Notes: generated by a model not told the origin, from the sequence alone. Shown: positions 1 through 8,991, counted from the first letter of the stretch. The stretch: 64,000 nt of DNA from Dechloromonas sp. A34 (GCF_026261605.1 NZ_CP102486.1:2790001-2854000); one strand, 5' to 3'. A program made the numbers and translations.

Positions 1-156
1 GTGCCCTATCGTGGCAAGCCCAACGAGCCGGGCTATGTCCGCTACGTGGCCGAAGAAATCGCCAAGCTGCGCTCCATTGAACTGGATGCGCTGGTGGCAG
101 CAACGACCGACAACTTTTTCAACCTGTTCAAGCACGCCAGACGGCCATCCAATTGA
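1..156 (+). CDS. TatD/YcfH family metal-dependent hydrolase, 3' end
   Basis: Only the last 51 residues are inside the window; the start lies upstream. The visible part opens with PYRGKPNEPGYVRYVAEEIA, which matches the C-terminal stretch of TatD/YcfH-type TIM-barrel DNases, where this segment follows the last metal-binding Asp. The family are cytoplasmic metal-dependent phosphoesterases. The stop TGA shares its last base with the ATG of the following ankyrin gene, so the two are probably translated together. TatD versus YcfH/YjjV cannot be decided from the tail alone. Confidence 0.8.
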   Translation: MPYRGKPNEPGYVRYVAEEIAKLRSIELDALVAATTDNFFNLFKHARRPSN

Positions 157-815
157 TGAAGAAAAGACTTCTGATAGCAGCTGTCGCTACTCTTCTTCCT
201 CTGTTCGCTGAGGGGGGGGCTTACGATGATCTGATTGGCTCGGCCAAGCTGGGCGATACCCGGACTGTGGCCGAGATCCTCCAGAAGGGTGCTTCGATTA
301 ATACGACCGATATCGAGGGCAACACCCTTTTGATGCTGGCGGCGCGTGACGGTCATGTCGAACTTGTTGATTACCTGATCCGGCAGCGGGTTAAGCTCGA
401 CGCCCGCAATTCGGCGGGGGATACCGCGCTGCGTCTGGCGGCCTTTCGCGGGCACCCGGCGGTCGTCGAAAAACTGATCGCAGGCGGTGCTGCCGTCAAT
501 ATGCCGGGCTGGACGCCATTGAACTATGCTGCATTTGCCGGTCACGTCGAAATTGTCCGGTTGCTGCTTAAAGCTGGTGCCGACGTCAATTCGCCCAGCG
601 AAAACGGTACTACCCCGTTGATCGCGGCGTCACGTGGCGGACACATCGAAGTCGTCCGGCTGTTACTTGCCGGCAAGGCCGATCCCAACAAGCCCCAGGA
701 TTCAGGGGAAACTGCGCTCGACGTGGCGCGCAAGAATCAGCACACCGATATTGGCGAACTCTTGCTAAAGGCGGGCGGCAAGTCTGGGCGCTCGGTTACC
801 ATCGAGGTTCGTTGA
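156..815 (+). CDS. Secreted ankyrin-repeat protein
   Basis: This 219-residue protein begins with a typical signal peptide (MKKRLLIAAVATLLPLFAEG), so it is exported, probably to the periplasm. The rest is about five ankyrin repeats, recognisable by the repeated pattern G-TPL--A---GH-E-V--LL--GAD-N (for example GWTPLNYAAFAGHVEIVRLL). Ankyrin repeats bind other proteins; no enzymatic domain is present and the partner is unknown. The chosen ATG overlaps the upstream stop as TGATG; an in-frame TTG one codon earlier is less likely. Small periplasmic ankyrin proteins of this size are common in Betaproteobacteria. Confidence 0.85.
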   Translation: MKKRLLIAAVATLLPLFAEGGAYDDLIGSAKLGDTRTVAEILQKGASINTTDIEGNTLLMLAARDGHVELVDYLIRQRVKLDARNSAGDTALRLAAFRGHPAVVEKLIAGGAAVNMPGWTPLNYAAFAGHVEIVRLLLKAGADVNSPSENGTTPLIAASRGGHIEVVRLLLAGKADPNKPQDSGETALDVARKNQHTDIGELLLKAGGKSGRSVTIEVR

Positions 816-851
816 CGTGGGGTAGTCGTCTAATTCAAGGTGCAGGGGTAT

Positions 852-864
852 AGTAGAAACTGTT
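852..864. repeat. 13-bp direct repeat, copy 1 (upstream of hemerythrin gene)
   Basis: The sequence AGTAGAAACTGTT lies 52 bp before the hemerythrin start and recurs exactly at 1373-1385. Similarity extends leftward: both copies are preceded by CAGGGG plus one to three bases. A possible -10 element TATAGT (849-854) overlaps this copy, but no convincing -35 is visible. Confidence 0.6.
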
Positions 865-915
865 AATTTTCAACCGGTTTCTCGGTGCATCTGTGACTTG
901 AGAGAGGTACTTTCA

Positions 916-1344
916 ATGAACGCCGACAATGCTGTTTTCCTGCCCGATGCGCTGGTAATCAACGTGCCGGAAGTTGACGAGCAGCATGCCGGACTGTTTG
1001 CCAGCTTGGCTCGTTTAAAGGACCGCTGTGTCGAATCCAATTGCCTGCCCACGGAAGATGCGACAAAGCTACTGGAGATTCTGCGTGTGCATTGCGCAAC
1101 TGAAGAAGCTATGGCCCGTGAGGCTGGTCTGGAGTTCTCTTCGCATACCGCAAAACACCAGCAGATGCTGAAAGGCATCGCGAAGACCCTAGACGAGGTC
1201 CGTGAGGGGCACACCGATGCCTTCAGCCTGATTCGCTACCTGGAGTACTGGTTTGAGCGCCACATCAGAGAAGAAGACATCGGCTTTGGCCTGCGTCTGC
1301 AAGACTCGGGCGCCTTCGATGGTGGCGGCTCAGCCCGTGAATGA
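916..1344 (+). CDS. Bacteriohemerythrin (oxygen-binding di-iron protein)
   Basis: This 142-residue single-domain protein has the complete hemerythrin ligand set at canonical spacing: His24, His59, Glu63, His77, His81, His116 and Asp121, the last two in HIREED. The family binds O2 reversibly at a di-iron centre in a four-helix bundle and serves in oxygen storage, delivery or sensing in microaerobic bacteria. No signal peptide is present, so it is cytoplasmic. ATG at 916 is preceded by GAGAGAGG at good distance; an in-frame TTG at 898 is unlikely. It stands alone between converging neighbours and is flanked by 13-bp direct repeats. Confidence 0.9.
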   Translation: MNADNAVFLPDALVINVPEVDEQHAGLFASLARLKDRCVESNCLPTEDATKLLEILRVHCATEEAMAREAGLEFSSHTAKHQQMLKGIAKTLDEVREGHTDAFSLIRYLEYWFERHIREEDIGFGLRLQDSGAFDGGGSARE

Positions 1345-1372
1345 AACGGGGGCTACGCGCCTGCCAGGGGGC

Positions 1373-1385
1373 AGTAGAAACTGTT
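1373..1385. repeat. 13-bp direct repeat, copy 2 (downstream of hemerythrin gene)
   Basis: An exact second copy of AGTAGAAACTGTT lies 28 bp after the hemerythrin stop, in the same orientation as the copy at 852-864 and about 520 bp away. The two copies bracket exactly one gene. Confidence 0.6.
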
Positions 1386-1426
1386 GGCAGGGAGTAGATT
1401 CTTAATTCCCCCGGATTCGCCGGCTC

Positions 1427-2233
1427 TTAGCCGCGAACGGATTCAGGCAGATGGCCTTCGATCAGTTTGAGTAGCGGGGCGAAGACCTTGGGGGTGCCGG
1501 CAATCAGGTTGCCGGTTTCAAGGTAGTTGGCTTCGCCTCGCATGTCGCCGACCAGACCGCCAGCTTCCGAAATCAGCAGGGCACCTGCCGCCATGTCCCA
1601 CGGGGACAGGCCGAATTCCCAGAAACCGTCGTAACGGCCACAGGCAACGTAGGCAAGGTCCAGTGACGCGGCGCCCGGGCGGCGCTGGCCGGCAGTCTTC
1701 TGGGCGATTTCCTTGAAGATGGCCAAGTAGGTATCGATGTGATCGAACATGCGATAGGGAAAACCGGTACCGATCAACGATTCCTGCAGCTTGGTACGTC
1801 GCGAGACACGAATCCGCCGTTCGTTCAGGAAAGCCCCGGCGCCCTTGCTGGCGGTAAAGAGCTCATTGCGGTTGGGATCGAAAATGACCGCCTGCTCGAG
1901 CGAGTTGCCTTTGGCCAGGGCAATTGAAATGGCATACTGGGGCATGCCGTGAATGAAGTTGGTGGTGCCATCCAGCGGATCGATGATCCACTGATACTCC
2001 GCATCGCCCCGGCCGGCCGTGGTGCCGGACTCCTCTGCTAGAATGCCGTACCCGGGGTAGGCCTCCTGCAAGGTTTCGATGATGACGGCTTCCGCCTTCT
2101 TGTCGACTTCGGTGACGAAATCATTCGGTTGCTTGGCAGTGACCGTGAGCAAGTCAAGGTCGTTGGAAGCGCGATTGATGATCTGGCCGGCGCGGCGCGC
2201 CGCCTTGATGGCGATATTCAGGGCTGGATGCAT
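1427..2233 (-). CDS. suhB: Inositol-1-monophosphatase SuhB
   Basis: The 268-residue protein has the inositol monophosphatase signatures: EESG near residue 67, WIIDPLDGTTNFIHG near 81-95 and WDMAAGALLISEAGG near 213-227, which supply the Mg2+-binding acidic residues. It hydrolyses myo-inositol-1-phosphate; in E. coli SuhB is also part of the rRNA antitermination complex and affects ribosome maturation. Length is normal for the family. It is divergent from trmJ with 66 bp between starts. No clear Shine-Dalgarno precedes the ATG; instead a perfect 24-bp palindrome lies in the leader. Confidence 0.95.
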   Translation of the reverse strand: MHPALNIAIKAARRAGQIINRASNDLDLLTVTAKQPNDFVTEVDKKAEAVIIETLQEAYPGYGILAEESGTTAGRGDAEYQWIIDPLDGTTNFIHGMPQYAISIALAKGNSLEQAVIFDPNRNELFTASKGAGAFLNERRIRVSRRTKLQESLIGTGFPYRMFDHIDTYLAIFKEIAQKTAGQRRPGAASLDLAYVACGRYDGFWEFGLSPWDMAAGALLISEAGGLVGDMRGEANYLETGNLIAGTPKVFAPLLKLIEGHLPESVRG

Positions 2234-2247
2234 GGCTTTAAAGAGCT

Positions 2248-2271
2248 ATCGGGTGGCCAAGGCCACCCGAT
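2248..2271. promoter_or_regulatory. Perfect 24-bp inverted repeat between suhB and trmJ
   Basis: Two 11-base arms, ATCGGGTGGCC and GGCCACCCGAT, are separated by only AA, in the 66-bp gap between the divergent starts of suhB and trmJ. As DNA it could be an operator. As RNA in the suhB leader it would form a strong hairpin ending 14 bases before the ATG. No T-run follows on either side, so it is not a typical terminator. Confidence 0.45.
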
Positions 2272-2299
2272 CTATATATGAAAGACCGAATTTTACACT

Positions 2300-3061
2300 A
2301 TGAACCCGGAACTCCTGCTTTCACGTATCAGAGTCGTCCTCTGTCGCCCTAGTCATCCGGGCAATATCGGTGCTGCGGCACGGGCTCTGAAGACGATGGG
2401 TCTGTCGAATCTCTATCTGGTCCAGCCCAAGCAGTTTCCCGATCCGGAGGCCGATACCCGGGCAACCGGCGCAGTGGATGTCCTGTACAGGGCTCAGGTT
2501 GTGGCATCGTTGCCGGATGCCTTGGCCGGGTGTGTATTCGCCGTCGCGCTGTCGGCCCGTCAGCGTGACTTGGGGCCGGTGATTGGCCAGCCCCGGGAAA
2601 CGGTGGCCCGCCTGCTGGCGGAGGCGGAACAGGGCGAAGTTGCGCTGGTCTTCGGCAATGAAACCGTGGGACTGAGCAATGAGGAAATTCTGCATTGCCA
2701 GGCGGCAGTAACCATCCCAACCAATCCCGAGTTCAGTTCGCTCAATCTGGGGTCGGCGGTCCAGGTGTTGTGCTACGAATGTCGCATGGCGGCCTTTGCA
2801 GAGCGGCCGCCGACCGGCGGGCAGGGCGTAACTCCGTTTGCTTCTCCAGCGGCCACCCACGACGAGGTGGAGGGCTTCTTGGGGCATCTGGAGTCGGTGG
2901 TGACCGATACCGGTTTTTACAACCCGGAACAACCGGGGAGGTTGATGCCAAAATTACGTCGCTTGTTCAGCCGGGCAAGACTGGAAAAGGACGAAATCAA
3001 CATCCTGCGTGGTGTCCTGGCATCGACCCAGGTGAAAACCGGGCATGGTCGGAAAGGCTGA
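2300..3061 (+). CDS. trmJ: tRNA (cytidine/uridine-2'-O-)-methyltransferase TrmJ
   Basis: This 253-residue SPOUT-class protein carries the SpoU motifs in order: RPSHPGNIGAAARALKTMG near residue 17 (motif 1), LVFGNETVGLSNEEI near 126 (motif 2) and SSLNLGSAVQVLCYE near 154 (motif 3). TrmJ uses SAM to methylate the 2'-OH of nucleotide 32 of certain tRNAs as a knotted dimer. The C-terminal helical extension with the LRRLFSRARLE segment is typical of TrmJ rather than TrmH. It is divergent from suhB and converges on the HDOD gene. Confidence 0.92.
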   Translation: MNPELLLSRIRVVLCRPSHPGNIGAAARALKTMGLSNLYLVQPKQFPDPEADTRATGAVDVLYRAQVVASLPDALAGCVFAVALSARQRDLGPVIGQPRETVARLLAEAEQGEVALVFGNETVGLSNEEILHCQAAVTIPTNPEFSSLNLGSAVQVLCYECRMAAFAERPPTGGQGVTPFASPAATHDEVEGFLGHLESVVTDTGFYNPEQPGRLMPKLRRLFSRARLEKDEINILRGVLASTQVKTGHGRKG

Positions 3062-3068
3062 AAACCCG

Positions 3069-3947
3069 TCAGGAGAAGGCGGCGTGCATCTCGGTCGCCA
3101 GCGCATCGATCTCAGGTCTCAGGTATCCGTATTTTTCTTCAAGGACAGCTAATTCGGCTGGGCTCTCTGCTTTGTCCTGCATCAGCCATTCAAAGTGCCC
3201 GTCAGCCAGCATGTTGGCGACGTAGATTACGTCGTTGAGGGTCCGGATTGGCGAAGGGGTGGGGCGAATGTGGTCGTGATCAACCGTGGCGTCGACGATT
3301 TCCTCGGGGATGCCCAGCGCGTTAAGCAGCGAAGCGCCAATGCTTTCATGCCACTGGATGATCAGGTATCTGACACTGTCCGGGCGGTGGCGGAGTTCCT
3401 CGTATTGCGTGGCGCGGTAAAGCATGTAGAAGGCGCCCAAATCATGAATCAGGCCGGCAAGCATGGCTGCGTCCGCATTGAGTCGTGTCACGGTCTGGCC
3501 GATGATCCGGGCTGCAGCGGCGGTCTTGATTGAGTGTTCCCACAGCGAATGGGTCAGATCGGTAAATTCGGCCATCCCCTTGGCGCGGAGTAATTGGGTC
3601 ATGACGATCGACAGCGCAGTACTGCGTACCGCATTGAGGCCAAGCCGGGTGATAGCAGACTTCAGGTCGACGACTGAGCGGCCTTCCGGATTGAAAGCGA
3701 CGGAATTGGCAAGGTGCAGCAGTTTGGCGCTGATCAGCGGCTCAATGGAAACGGCGGCGGCAATACCGCCGATGCTTTGATTGGGGTCCTGAAGCACCTT
3801 GCGCAAGCGCAACACAGCGTCAAAATAGGTGGGGAATACAACCTCGCCAGCCAGTTCCTTGGCAATGTCCTCGAGCATTTGAAAACGTTGTGCCTTGAGG
3901 CTGTCGCCCTTCTTGTCCTGGTCGTTGCTATCGAGATACGAGGTCAT
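3069..3947 (-). CDS. HDOD domain protein
   Basis: The 292-residue protein is an HDOD domain protein: an HD-related fold seen in AGLIHDLGAFYMLY near residue 160 and the preceding five-helix region (PLISAKLLHLANS; SAITRLGLNAVRS). HDOD proteins usually lack a working phosphodiesterase site and act as regulators in c-di-GMP, motility or stress signalling. No receiver, GGDEF or other output domain is attached, so its pathway is unknown. It lies directly downstream of tRNA-Val on the same strand, with a terminator between them. Confidence 0.85.
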   Translation of the reverse strand: MTSYLDSNDQDKKGDSLKAQRFQMLEDIAKELAGEVVFPTYFDAVLRLRKVLQDPNQSIGGIAAAVSIEPLISAKLLHLANSVAFNPEGRSVVDLKSAITRLGLNAVRSTALSIVMTQLLRAKGMAEFTDLTHSLWEHSIKTAAAARIIGQTVTRLNADAAMLAGLIHDLGAFYMLYRATQYEELRHRPDSVRYLIIQWHESIGASLLNALGIPEEIVDATVDHDHIRPTPSPIRTLNDVIYVANMLADGHFEWLMQDKAESPAELAVLEEKYGYLRPEIDALATEMHAAFS

Positions 3948-3965
3948 TTGCTTACTCCTCTCAAC

Positions 3966-3990
3966 AAAAACCCCGCTACGGGAGCGGGGT
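3966..3990 (-). terminator. Rho-independent terminator after tRNA-Val
   Basis: Read on the minus strand, the stem ACCCCGCT / AGCGGGGT (8 bp, 5-base loop CCCGT) is followed directly by TTTT. It lies 25 bases after the tRNA-Val 3' end and just before the HDOD gene, so it should end the tRNA transcript. Confidence 0.8.
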
Positions 3991-4014
3991 TCCTGTTTTC
4001 CTTTTCAGGAATTA

Positions 4015-4090
4015 TGGTGGGTGCTGACGGGGTCGAACCGCCGACATTCGCCTTGTAAGGGCGACGCTCTACCAACTGAGCTAAGCACCC
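4015..4090 (-). tRNA. tRNA-Val (anticodon TAC)
   Basis: A full 76-base cloverleaf with encoded CCA reads on the minus strand from GGGTGCTTAGCTCAGTTGG to CACCCACCA. The acceptor stem GGGTGCT pairs with the 3' AGCACCC. The anticodon arm TCGCC-CTTACAA-GGCGA gives anticodon TAC, decoding GUA valine. It lies just downstream of hupB on the same strand, with a 9-base gap, so it may be co-transcribed. Confidence 0.97.
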
Positions 4091-4099
4091 CGATGCCTC

Positions 4100-4372
4100 T
4101 TAGTTGATGGCGTCTTTAAGGCCTTTGCCTGCGCGGAACTTGGGCGACTTGGCAGCCTTGATTTCCAGAGTCTTGCCGGTGCGCGGATTGCGACCGGTGC
4201 GGGCTGCGCGCTCGCCGACGTAGAACGTACCGAAGCCGATCAGGCTGACGGTGTCACCGTTCTTCAGCGCATCCTTGACAGCAGCAACGGTGGCATCCAG
4301 TGCACGGCCGGCGGCAGCCTTGGAGATTTCAGCGGAAGCGGCGATCTGATCGATCAGTTCAGTCTTGTTCAT
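4100..4372 (-). CDS. hupB: DNA-binding protein HU-beta
   Basis: The 90-residue protein begins [18 protein letters not shown] and contains [18 protein letters not shown], the beta-arm region that inserts into the DNA minor groove. HU is a small dimeric nucleoid protein that bends and compacts DNA. The length is exactly that of the family. It lies downstream of lon, as in many proteobacteria, but has its own strong promoter, and AAGGA precedes the ATG at good spacing. Confidence 0.97.
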   Translation of the reverse strand: MNKTELIDQIAASAEISKAAAGRALDATVAAVKDALKNGDTVSLIGFGTFYVGERAARTGRNPRTGKTLEIKAAKSPKFRAGKGLKDAIN

Positions 4373-4423
4373 TTTGTTCCTTTATTGAGTGGATTTATGA
4401 AGCGAATTTTTTGTGCGGACGAA

Positions 4424-4453
4424 TTTATATCGCTCCCGAAATCCTTGTGTCAA
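4424..4453 (-). promoter_or_regulatory. Sigma-70 promoter of hupB
   Basis: On the minus strand a perfect -35 TTGACA (4453-4448) and a -10 TATAAA (4429-4424) are separated by 18 bp and lie about 50 bp before the hupB start. This is the closest match to consensus in the window and fits an abundant nucleoid protein. Confidence 0.75.
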
Positions 4454-4492
4454 GCGGATTTTGGCGGGATGCCCGGAGTCGGACGTCACCGA

Positions 4493-4526
4493 AAAGGATG
4501 CCGACATCAAGATGCCAACATCCTTT
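4493..4526 (-). terminator. Possible terminator after lon
   Basis: An 8-bp stem AAAGGATG / CATCCTTT with an 18-base loop lies 10 bases beyond the lon stop and is followed on the minus strand by TTCGG, so the T-run is weak. It may separate lon from hupB transcription. Confidence 0.4.
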
Positions 4527-4535
4527 CCTTGAAAA

Positions 4536-6948
4536 TCAATGGGTAAGCAGTGTCTGTGCGCTCGCCGCTTCAGCCGCCGTCTTTACCGCGGAATTTTCAT
4601 CGGATTGCTCTGTCAGAGCCTCCGGGAGGCGTTCCAGGGCGCGCTCGAGGACTTGGTCGATCCACTTGACGGGCACGATTTCGATCTTGTTTTTGATGTT
4701 GTCCGGGATCTCGGTCAGGTCTTTGACGTTCTCTTCCGGGATCAGTGCAGTCTTCACCCCGCCACGCACGGCGGCCAGTAGTTTTTCCTTGAGACCACCG
4801 ATGGCCAGTACTTCGCCACGCAGGGTAATCTCGCCTGTCATGCAGACGTCGCAGCGCACGGGGATGCCGGTGTAGGCCGAAACCAGCGCCGTGGTCATGG
4901 CAATACCTGCCGAGGGCCGTCCTTGGGCGTGGCGCCTTCTGGAACGTGGATGTGGATGTCGGTCTTCTCGAAGGCCTCGTCCTTGATGCCCAGACGCCGC
5001 GAGCGGGCGCGGACGACGGAGCGGGCGGCCTCGACCGATTCCTTCATGACATCGCCGAGCGAACCGGTGCGCAGGATGTTGCCCTTGCCCGGCATGTTGG
5101 CGCATTCGATGGTCAGCAGTTCGCCGCCGACTTCCGTCCACGCCAGACCGGTGACCTGACCGACCTGGTTTTCCTTTTCGGCCATGCCGAAGCTGTAGCG
5201 CTGCACGCCGAGGAATTTGTCGAGGTTCTTGGCGTTAACCAGAATTTTGCTGTCCCGCTTCTTCAAGACTAGTGTCCTGACCACCTTGCGGCAAATCTTG
5301 GAGATTTCCCGTTCAAGCGCCCGCACGCCGGCTTCCCGGGTGTAGTAGCGGACGATGTCGCGAATGGCGCTGTCGGCCACGGAAATTTCAGTCTTCTTCA
5401 GGCCGTTGTTCTTGATCTGCTTGGGCAGCAGATAGCGCATGGCGATGTTGACCTTCTCGTCTTCCGTGTAACCGGACAGGCGAATGACTTCCATGCGGTC
5501 GAGCAACGCGGCCGGAATGTTCAGCGTATTGGCCGTCGCCACGAACATCACGTCGGAGAGATCGAAATCGACCTCGACGTAATGGTCCTGGAAGGTGTGG
5601 TTCTGTTCCGGGTCGAGAACTTCGAGCAAAGCTGACGACGGGTCGCCACGGAAATCCTGGCCGAGCTTGTCGACTTCGTCGAGCAGGAACAGTGGATTGC
5701 GCACGCCAACCTTGGTCAGGCTGCTCAGGATCTTGCCCGGCATCGAGCCGATATAGGTACGGCGGTGGCCGCGGATTTCGGCTTCGTCACGGACGCCGCC
5801 CAGGGCCATGCGCACGAACTTGCGGTTGGTCGCCTTGGCGATCGACTGGCCGAGCGAGGTCTTGCCGACGCCCGGGGGCCGACCAAGCACAGGATCGGTG
5901 CCTTGACCTTGTCGACGCGCTGCTGCACGGCTAGATACTCGACGATGCGTTCCTTGACCTTCTCCAGGCCGTAGTGGTCGGAGTCGAGTACCTTCTCGGC
6001 TTCGCGCAGATCTTTGCTGATCCGCGTCTTCTTGCGCCAGGGCAGGCCGATCAGGGTTTCGATGAAATTGCGGACGACGGTGGCTTCGGCAGACATCGGC
6101 GACATCAGGCGCAGCTTCTTGAGTTCGCCCTGCGCCTTGGCCAGGCCTTCCTTGCTCATGCCGGCGGCCTTGATCTTCTTGTCCAGTTCCTCGAGGTCGG
6201 CACCTTCCTCGCCTTCGCCGAGTTCCTTCTGGATGGCCTTGACCTGTTCGTTCAGGTAGTACTCGCGCTGGCTCTTTTCCATCTGGCGCTTGACGCGGCC
6301 GCGGATGCGCTTCTCGACCTGCAGGATGTCGATTTCGGATTCAAGTTGGGAGAGCAGACGGTCGATACGGTCGCGGATGCTTTCCATCTCCAGCACTTCC
6401 TGCTTCTGTTCCAACTTGAGCGGCAGGTGGGCGGCGATGGTGTCGGCCAGGCGGCCGGCGTCCTCGATGCCGGCGATCGAGGAGAGGACCTCCGGCGGAA
6501 TCTTCTTGTTGAGTTTGACGAACTGGTCGAACTGGGCAACCACGGCGCGGCGCATGGCCTCGATCTCGTGGTCTTCGACGCCAGGTTGCGGTAGCGGCAC
6601 GGCGGTCGCCATGAACACCGAGGCTTGCACCTCGATGGCTTCGACGCGGGCGCGCTGGGTGCCTTCGACCAGCACCTTGACGGTGCCGTCGGGCAGCTTG
6701 AGCATCTGCAGGATGTTGGCCATGCAGCCGATACGGTAGAGGTCTTCGGGCTCCGGTTCATCCTTTGCGGCCGACTTCTGGGCTACGAGCAGGATGTTCT
6801 TGCCAGCTTCCATGGCCATTTCGAGGGCCTTGATCGACTTCGGGCGGCCGACGAAGAGCGGGATGACCATGTGTGGGAAAACGACGACATCGCGCAGCGG
6901 CAGCAGCGGCAGTTCAACGGTTTCCGGGAGCGTGTTGGGGTTCGACAT
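4536..6948 (-). CDS. lon: ATP-dependent protease Lon (two frameshifts in the assembly)
   Basis: Lon is the cytoplasmic AAA+ serine protease that degrades misfolded and regulatory proteins. All domains are present across three reading frames: the N-terminal LON domain ([18 protein letters not shown]), coiled coil, AAA+ module and the protease domain with its Ser-Lys dyad. Frame is lost at 5874-5878, inside the Walker A (GPPGVGKT), and at 4914-4916, in the codon before the catalytic serine (KDGPSAG). Each break fits loss of one C from a C-run; restoring both gives 804 codons, the normal length, with no other damage. Assembly error is much more likely than a real null allele. The gene lies between clpX and hupB, with a probable heat-shock promoter upstream. 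Confidence 0.93.
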
Positions 6949-6981
6949 TACGATGCCTTTGAAATAGGTATGTGCCCCCTA

Positions 6982-7008
6982 AGTGAGGGCGGGAAACCGC
7001 AATTCAAG
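6982..7008 (-). promoter_or_regulatory. Candidate sigma-32 (heat-shock) promoter of lon
   Basis: On the minus strand CTTGAA (7008-7003) is followed after 13 bases by CCCTCACT (6989-6982), close to the sigma-32 pattern CTTGAA-N13/14-CCCCATNT. It lies in the 67-bp clpX-lon gap with the -10 part 34 bp before the lon start. lon is a classical heat-shock gene, which supports the call. Confidence 0.5.
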
Positions 7009-7015
7009 TCCCGGC

Positions 7016-8278
7016 TCAGTTGGAGCCGGAAACCTTTGGCTGATCGGCGTAAATGAGCAGGGGCGGGGTGTCGCCGGAGATCATGTTCTCGTCAATGACC
7101 ACCTTTTCGACATTCTCCATGCCCGGGAGTTCGTACATCGTGTCGAGCAGGGCATGTTCCAGGATCGAGCGCAGGCCACGGGCGCCGGTTTTGCGTTCGA
7201 GCGCCTTCTTGGCGATGGCGGACAGGGCGCCGGGACGGACCTCGAGTTCGACGTCTTCCATGCTGAACAGCTTCTGGTACTGCTTAATCAGGGCGTTCTT
7301 GGGTTCGGTCAGAATCTGGATCAGGGCCGGCTCTTCCAGTTCCTGGAGGGTAGCAACGACCGGCAGGCGACCGATCAGTTCCGGGATGAGGCCGAACTTG
7401 ATCAGATCTTCCGGTTCAGCATCGAGCAGGACCTGGCCGATCGCCTTCTTGTCGGCCTTGCTCTTGACCTCGGCACCGAAGCCGATGCCGCCGCGTTCGG
7501 AGCGGTTGAGAATGATCTTTTCCAGTCCGGCAAACGCGCCACCGCAAACGAAAAGGATATTGGTCGTGTCGACCTGGACGAAATCCTGATTCGGGTGCTT
7601 GCGGCCGCCCTGCGGTGGAATCGAGGCGACGGTGCCTTCAATCAGTTTGAGCAGCGCCTGCTGCACGCCTTCACCGGAAACGTCGCGGGTGATCGAGGGG
7701 TTGTCGGACTTGCGGGAAATCTTGTCGATTTCGTCGATATAGACGATGCCTTGCTGTGCCTTCTCGATATCGTAATCGCACTTTTGCAGCAGCTTCTGGA
7801 TGATGTTCTCGACGTCCTCGCCGACATAGCCGGCTTCGGTCAAGGTGGTGGCATCGGCCATCACGAACGGCACATTCAGCAGGCGGGCCAGGGTCTGGGC
7901 GAGCAGGGTCTTGCCCGAGCCGGTCGGGCCGACGAGCAGGATGTTGCTCTTGGCCAGTTCGACATCGCCGGCATTCTTGGCGGTGTGGCGCAGGCGCTTG
8001 TAGTGGTTGTAGACGGCGACGGCTAGGATGCGCTTGGCGACCTCCTGGCCGATCACGTACTGGTCGAGAATCGAGCAGATCTCGCGCGGGGTCGGCAGAT
8101 CTGAACGACCGGCCTTGGCCGCTTCTTCCGGCAACTCGTCGCGGATGATGTCGTTGCAGAGTGCGATGCACTCGTCACAGATGAACACCGACGGGCCGGC
8201 GATGAGCTTTTTGACTTCGTGCTGGCTCTTGCCGCAGAAGGAGCAATAGAGCAGTTTTTCCTGGCCGCCTTTAGACAT
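7016..8278 (-). CDS. clpX: ATP-dependent Clp protease ATP-binding subunit ClpX
   Basis: The 420-residue hexameric AAA+ unfoldase feeds substrates to ClpP. It starts at [20 protein letters not shown]; the ORF also opens six codons earlier, but this ATG matches the family. Visible are the four-cysteine zinc finger (CSFCGKS ... CDECIALC), Walker A GPTGSGKT near residue 117, Walker [11 protein letters not shown], the ClpP-docking loop region and sensor-2 near GARGLRS. Gene order tig-clpP-clpX-lon is conserved in proteobacteria; 14 bp separate it from clpP. Confidence 0.97.
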   Translation of the reverse strand: MSKGGQEKLLYCSFCGKSQHEVKKLIAGPSVFICDECIALCNDIIRDELPEEAAKAGRSDLPTPREICSILDQYVIGQEVAKRILAVAVYNHYKRLRHTAKNAGDVELAKSNILLVGPTGSGKTLLAQTLARLLNVPFVMADATTLTEAGYVGEDVENIIQKLLQKCDYDIEKAQQGIVYIDEIDKISRKSDNPSITRDVSGEGVQQALLKLIEGTVASIPPQGGRKHPNQDFVQVDTTNILFVCGGAFAGLEKIILNRSERGGIGFGAEVKSKADKKAIGQVLLDAEPEDLIKFGLIPELIGRLPVVATLQELEEPALIQILTEPKNALIKQYQKLFSMEDVELEVRPGALSAIAKKALERKTGARGLRSILEHALLDTMYELPGMENVEKVVIDENMISGDTPPLLIYADQPKVSGSN

Positions 8279-8292
8279 CTGAATTTCTCCGG

Positions 8293-8922
8293 TCAAGCCG
8301 CGTCGCGGCGGGTTAGCACCTTGTCGATCAAACCATATTCTGCTGCTTCGGCGGCAGAAAGGAAATTGTCGCGATCGGTGTCCTTTTCAATGCGTTCCAG
8401 CGGCTGGCCGCTGTGTTCCGCCATGATGCGGTTCAGTCGATCACGAATCGACAGGATTTCCTTGGCATGGATGGCGATATCCGACGCCTGGCCCTGGAAG
8501 CCGCCGAGCGGCTGGTGAATCATCACGCGGGAGTTGGGCAGGGCAAAACGTTTGCCCTTGGCGCCAGCGTTGAGCAGGAAGGCACCCATCGAGGCGGCCT
8601 GGCCGATGCACAGCGTTGACACGTCCGGCTTGATGAACTGCATGGTGTCGTAGATCGACATGCCGGCCGTCACCGAACCGCCCGGTGAGTTGATGTAGAA
8701 GTAAATGTCCTTGTCCGGGTTTTCCGCTTCAAGGAACAGCAATTGGGCGACTACCAGGTTGGCGCTGGAGTCGTTGACCGGGCCGACAAGAAAGATCACG
8801 CGCTCTTTCAACAGGCGGGAGTAGATGTCGTACGCGCGCTCACCGCGTCCGCTCTGTTCCACCACCATCGGGACAAGGCCCAGTGCTTGCGGGTCCCAGT
8901 TGCTTGAGTTGTCGATATTCAT
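8293..8922 (-). CDS. clpP: ATP-dependent Clp protease proteolytic subunit ClpP
   Basis: This 209-residue serine peptidase forms the two-ring barrel of the ClpXP and ClpAP proteases. The catalytic triad is visible: Ser in [11 protein letters not shown], His in [10 protein letters not shown] and Asp in the [10 protein letters not shown] segment. The ATG at 8922 ([12 protein letters not shown]) is preceded by AAGGGC and is preferred to an in-frame start seven codons upstream. It lies between tig and clpX on the same strand and is probably co-transcribed with them. Confidence 0.97.
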   Translation of the reverse strand: MNIDNSSNWDPQALGLVPMVVEQSGRGERAYDIYSRLLKERVIFLVGPVNDSSANLVVAQLLFLEAENPDKDIYFYINSPGGSVTAGMSIYDTMQFIKPDVSTLCIGQAASMGAFLLNAGAKGKRFALPNSRVMIHQPLGGFQGQASDIAIHAKEILSIRDRLNRIMAEHSGQPLERIEKDTDRDNFLSAAEAAEYGLIDKVLTRRDAA

Positions 8923-8991
8923 GTCAGCCCTTCGTTGTTGCACAGTGTCGTTACATTCGAGACGTTTGTCGCTTTTGCGACAGTGTTCAGA

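Noticed and set aside
5874..5878. Programmed frameshifting in lon
   Set aside because: There is no slippery heptamer or stimulatory structure, and the shift is needed in the invariant Walker A. A missing base explains it better.
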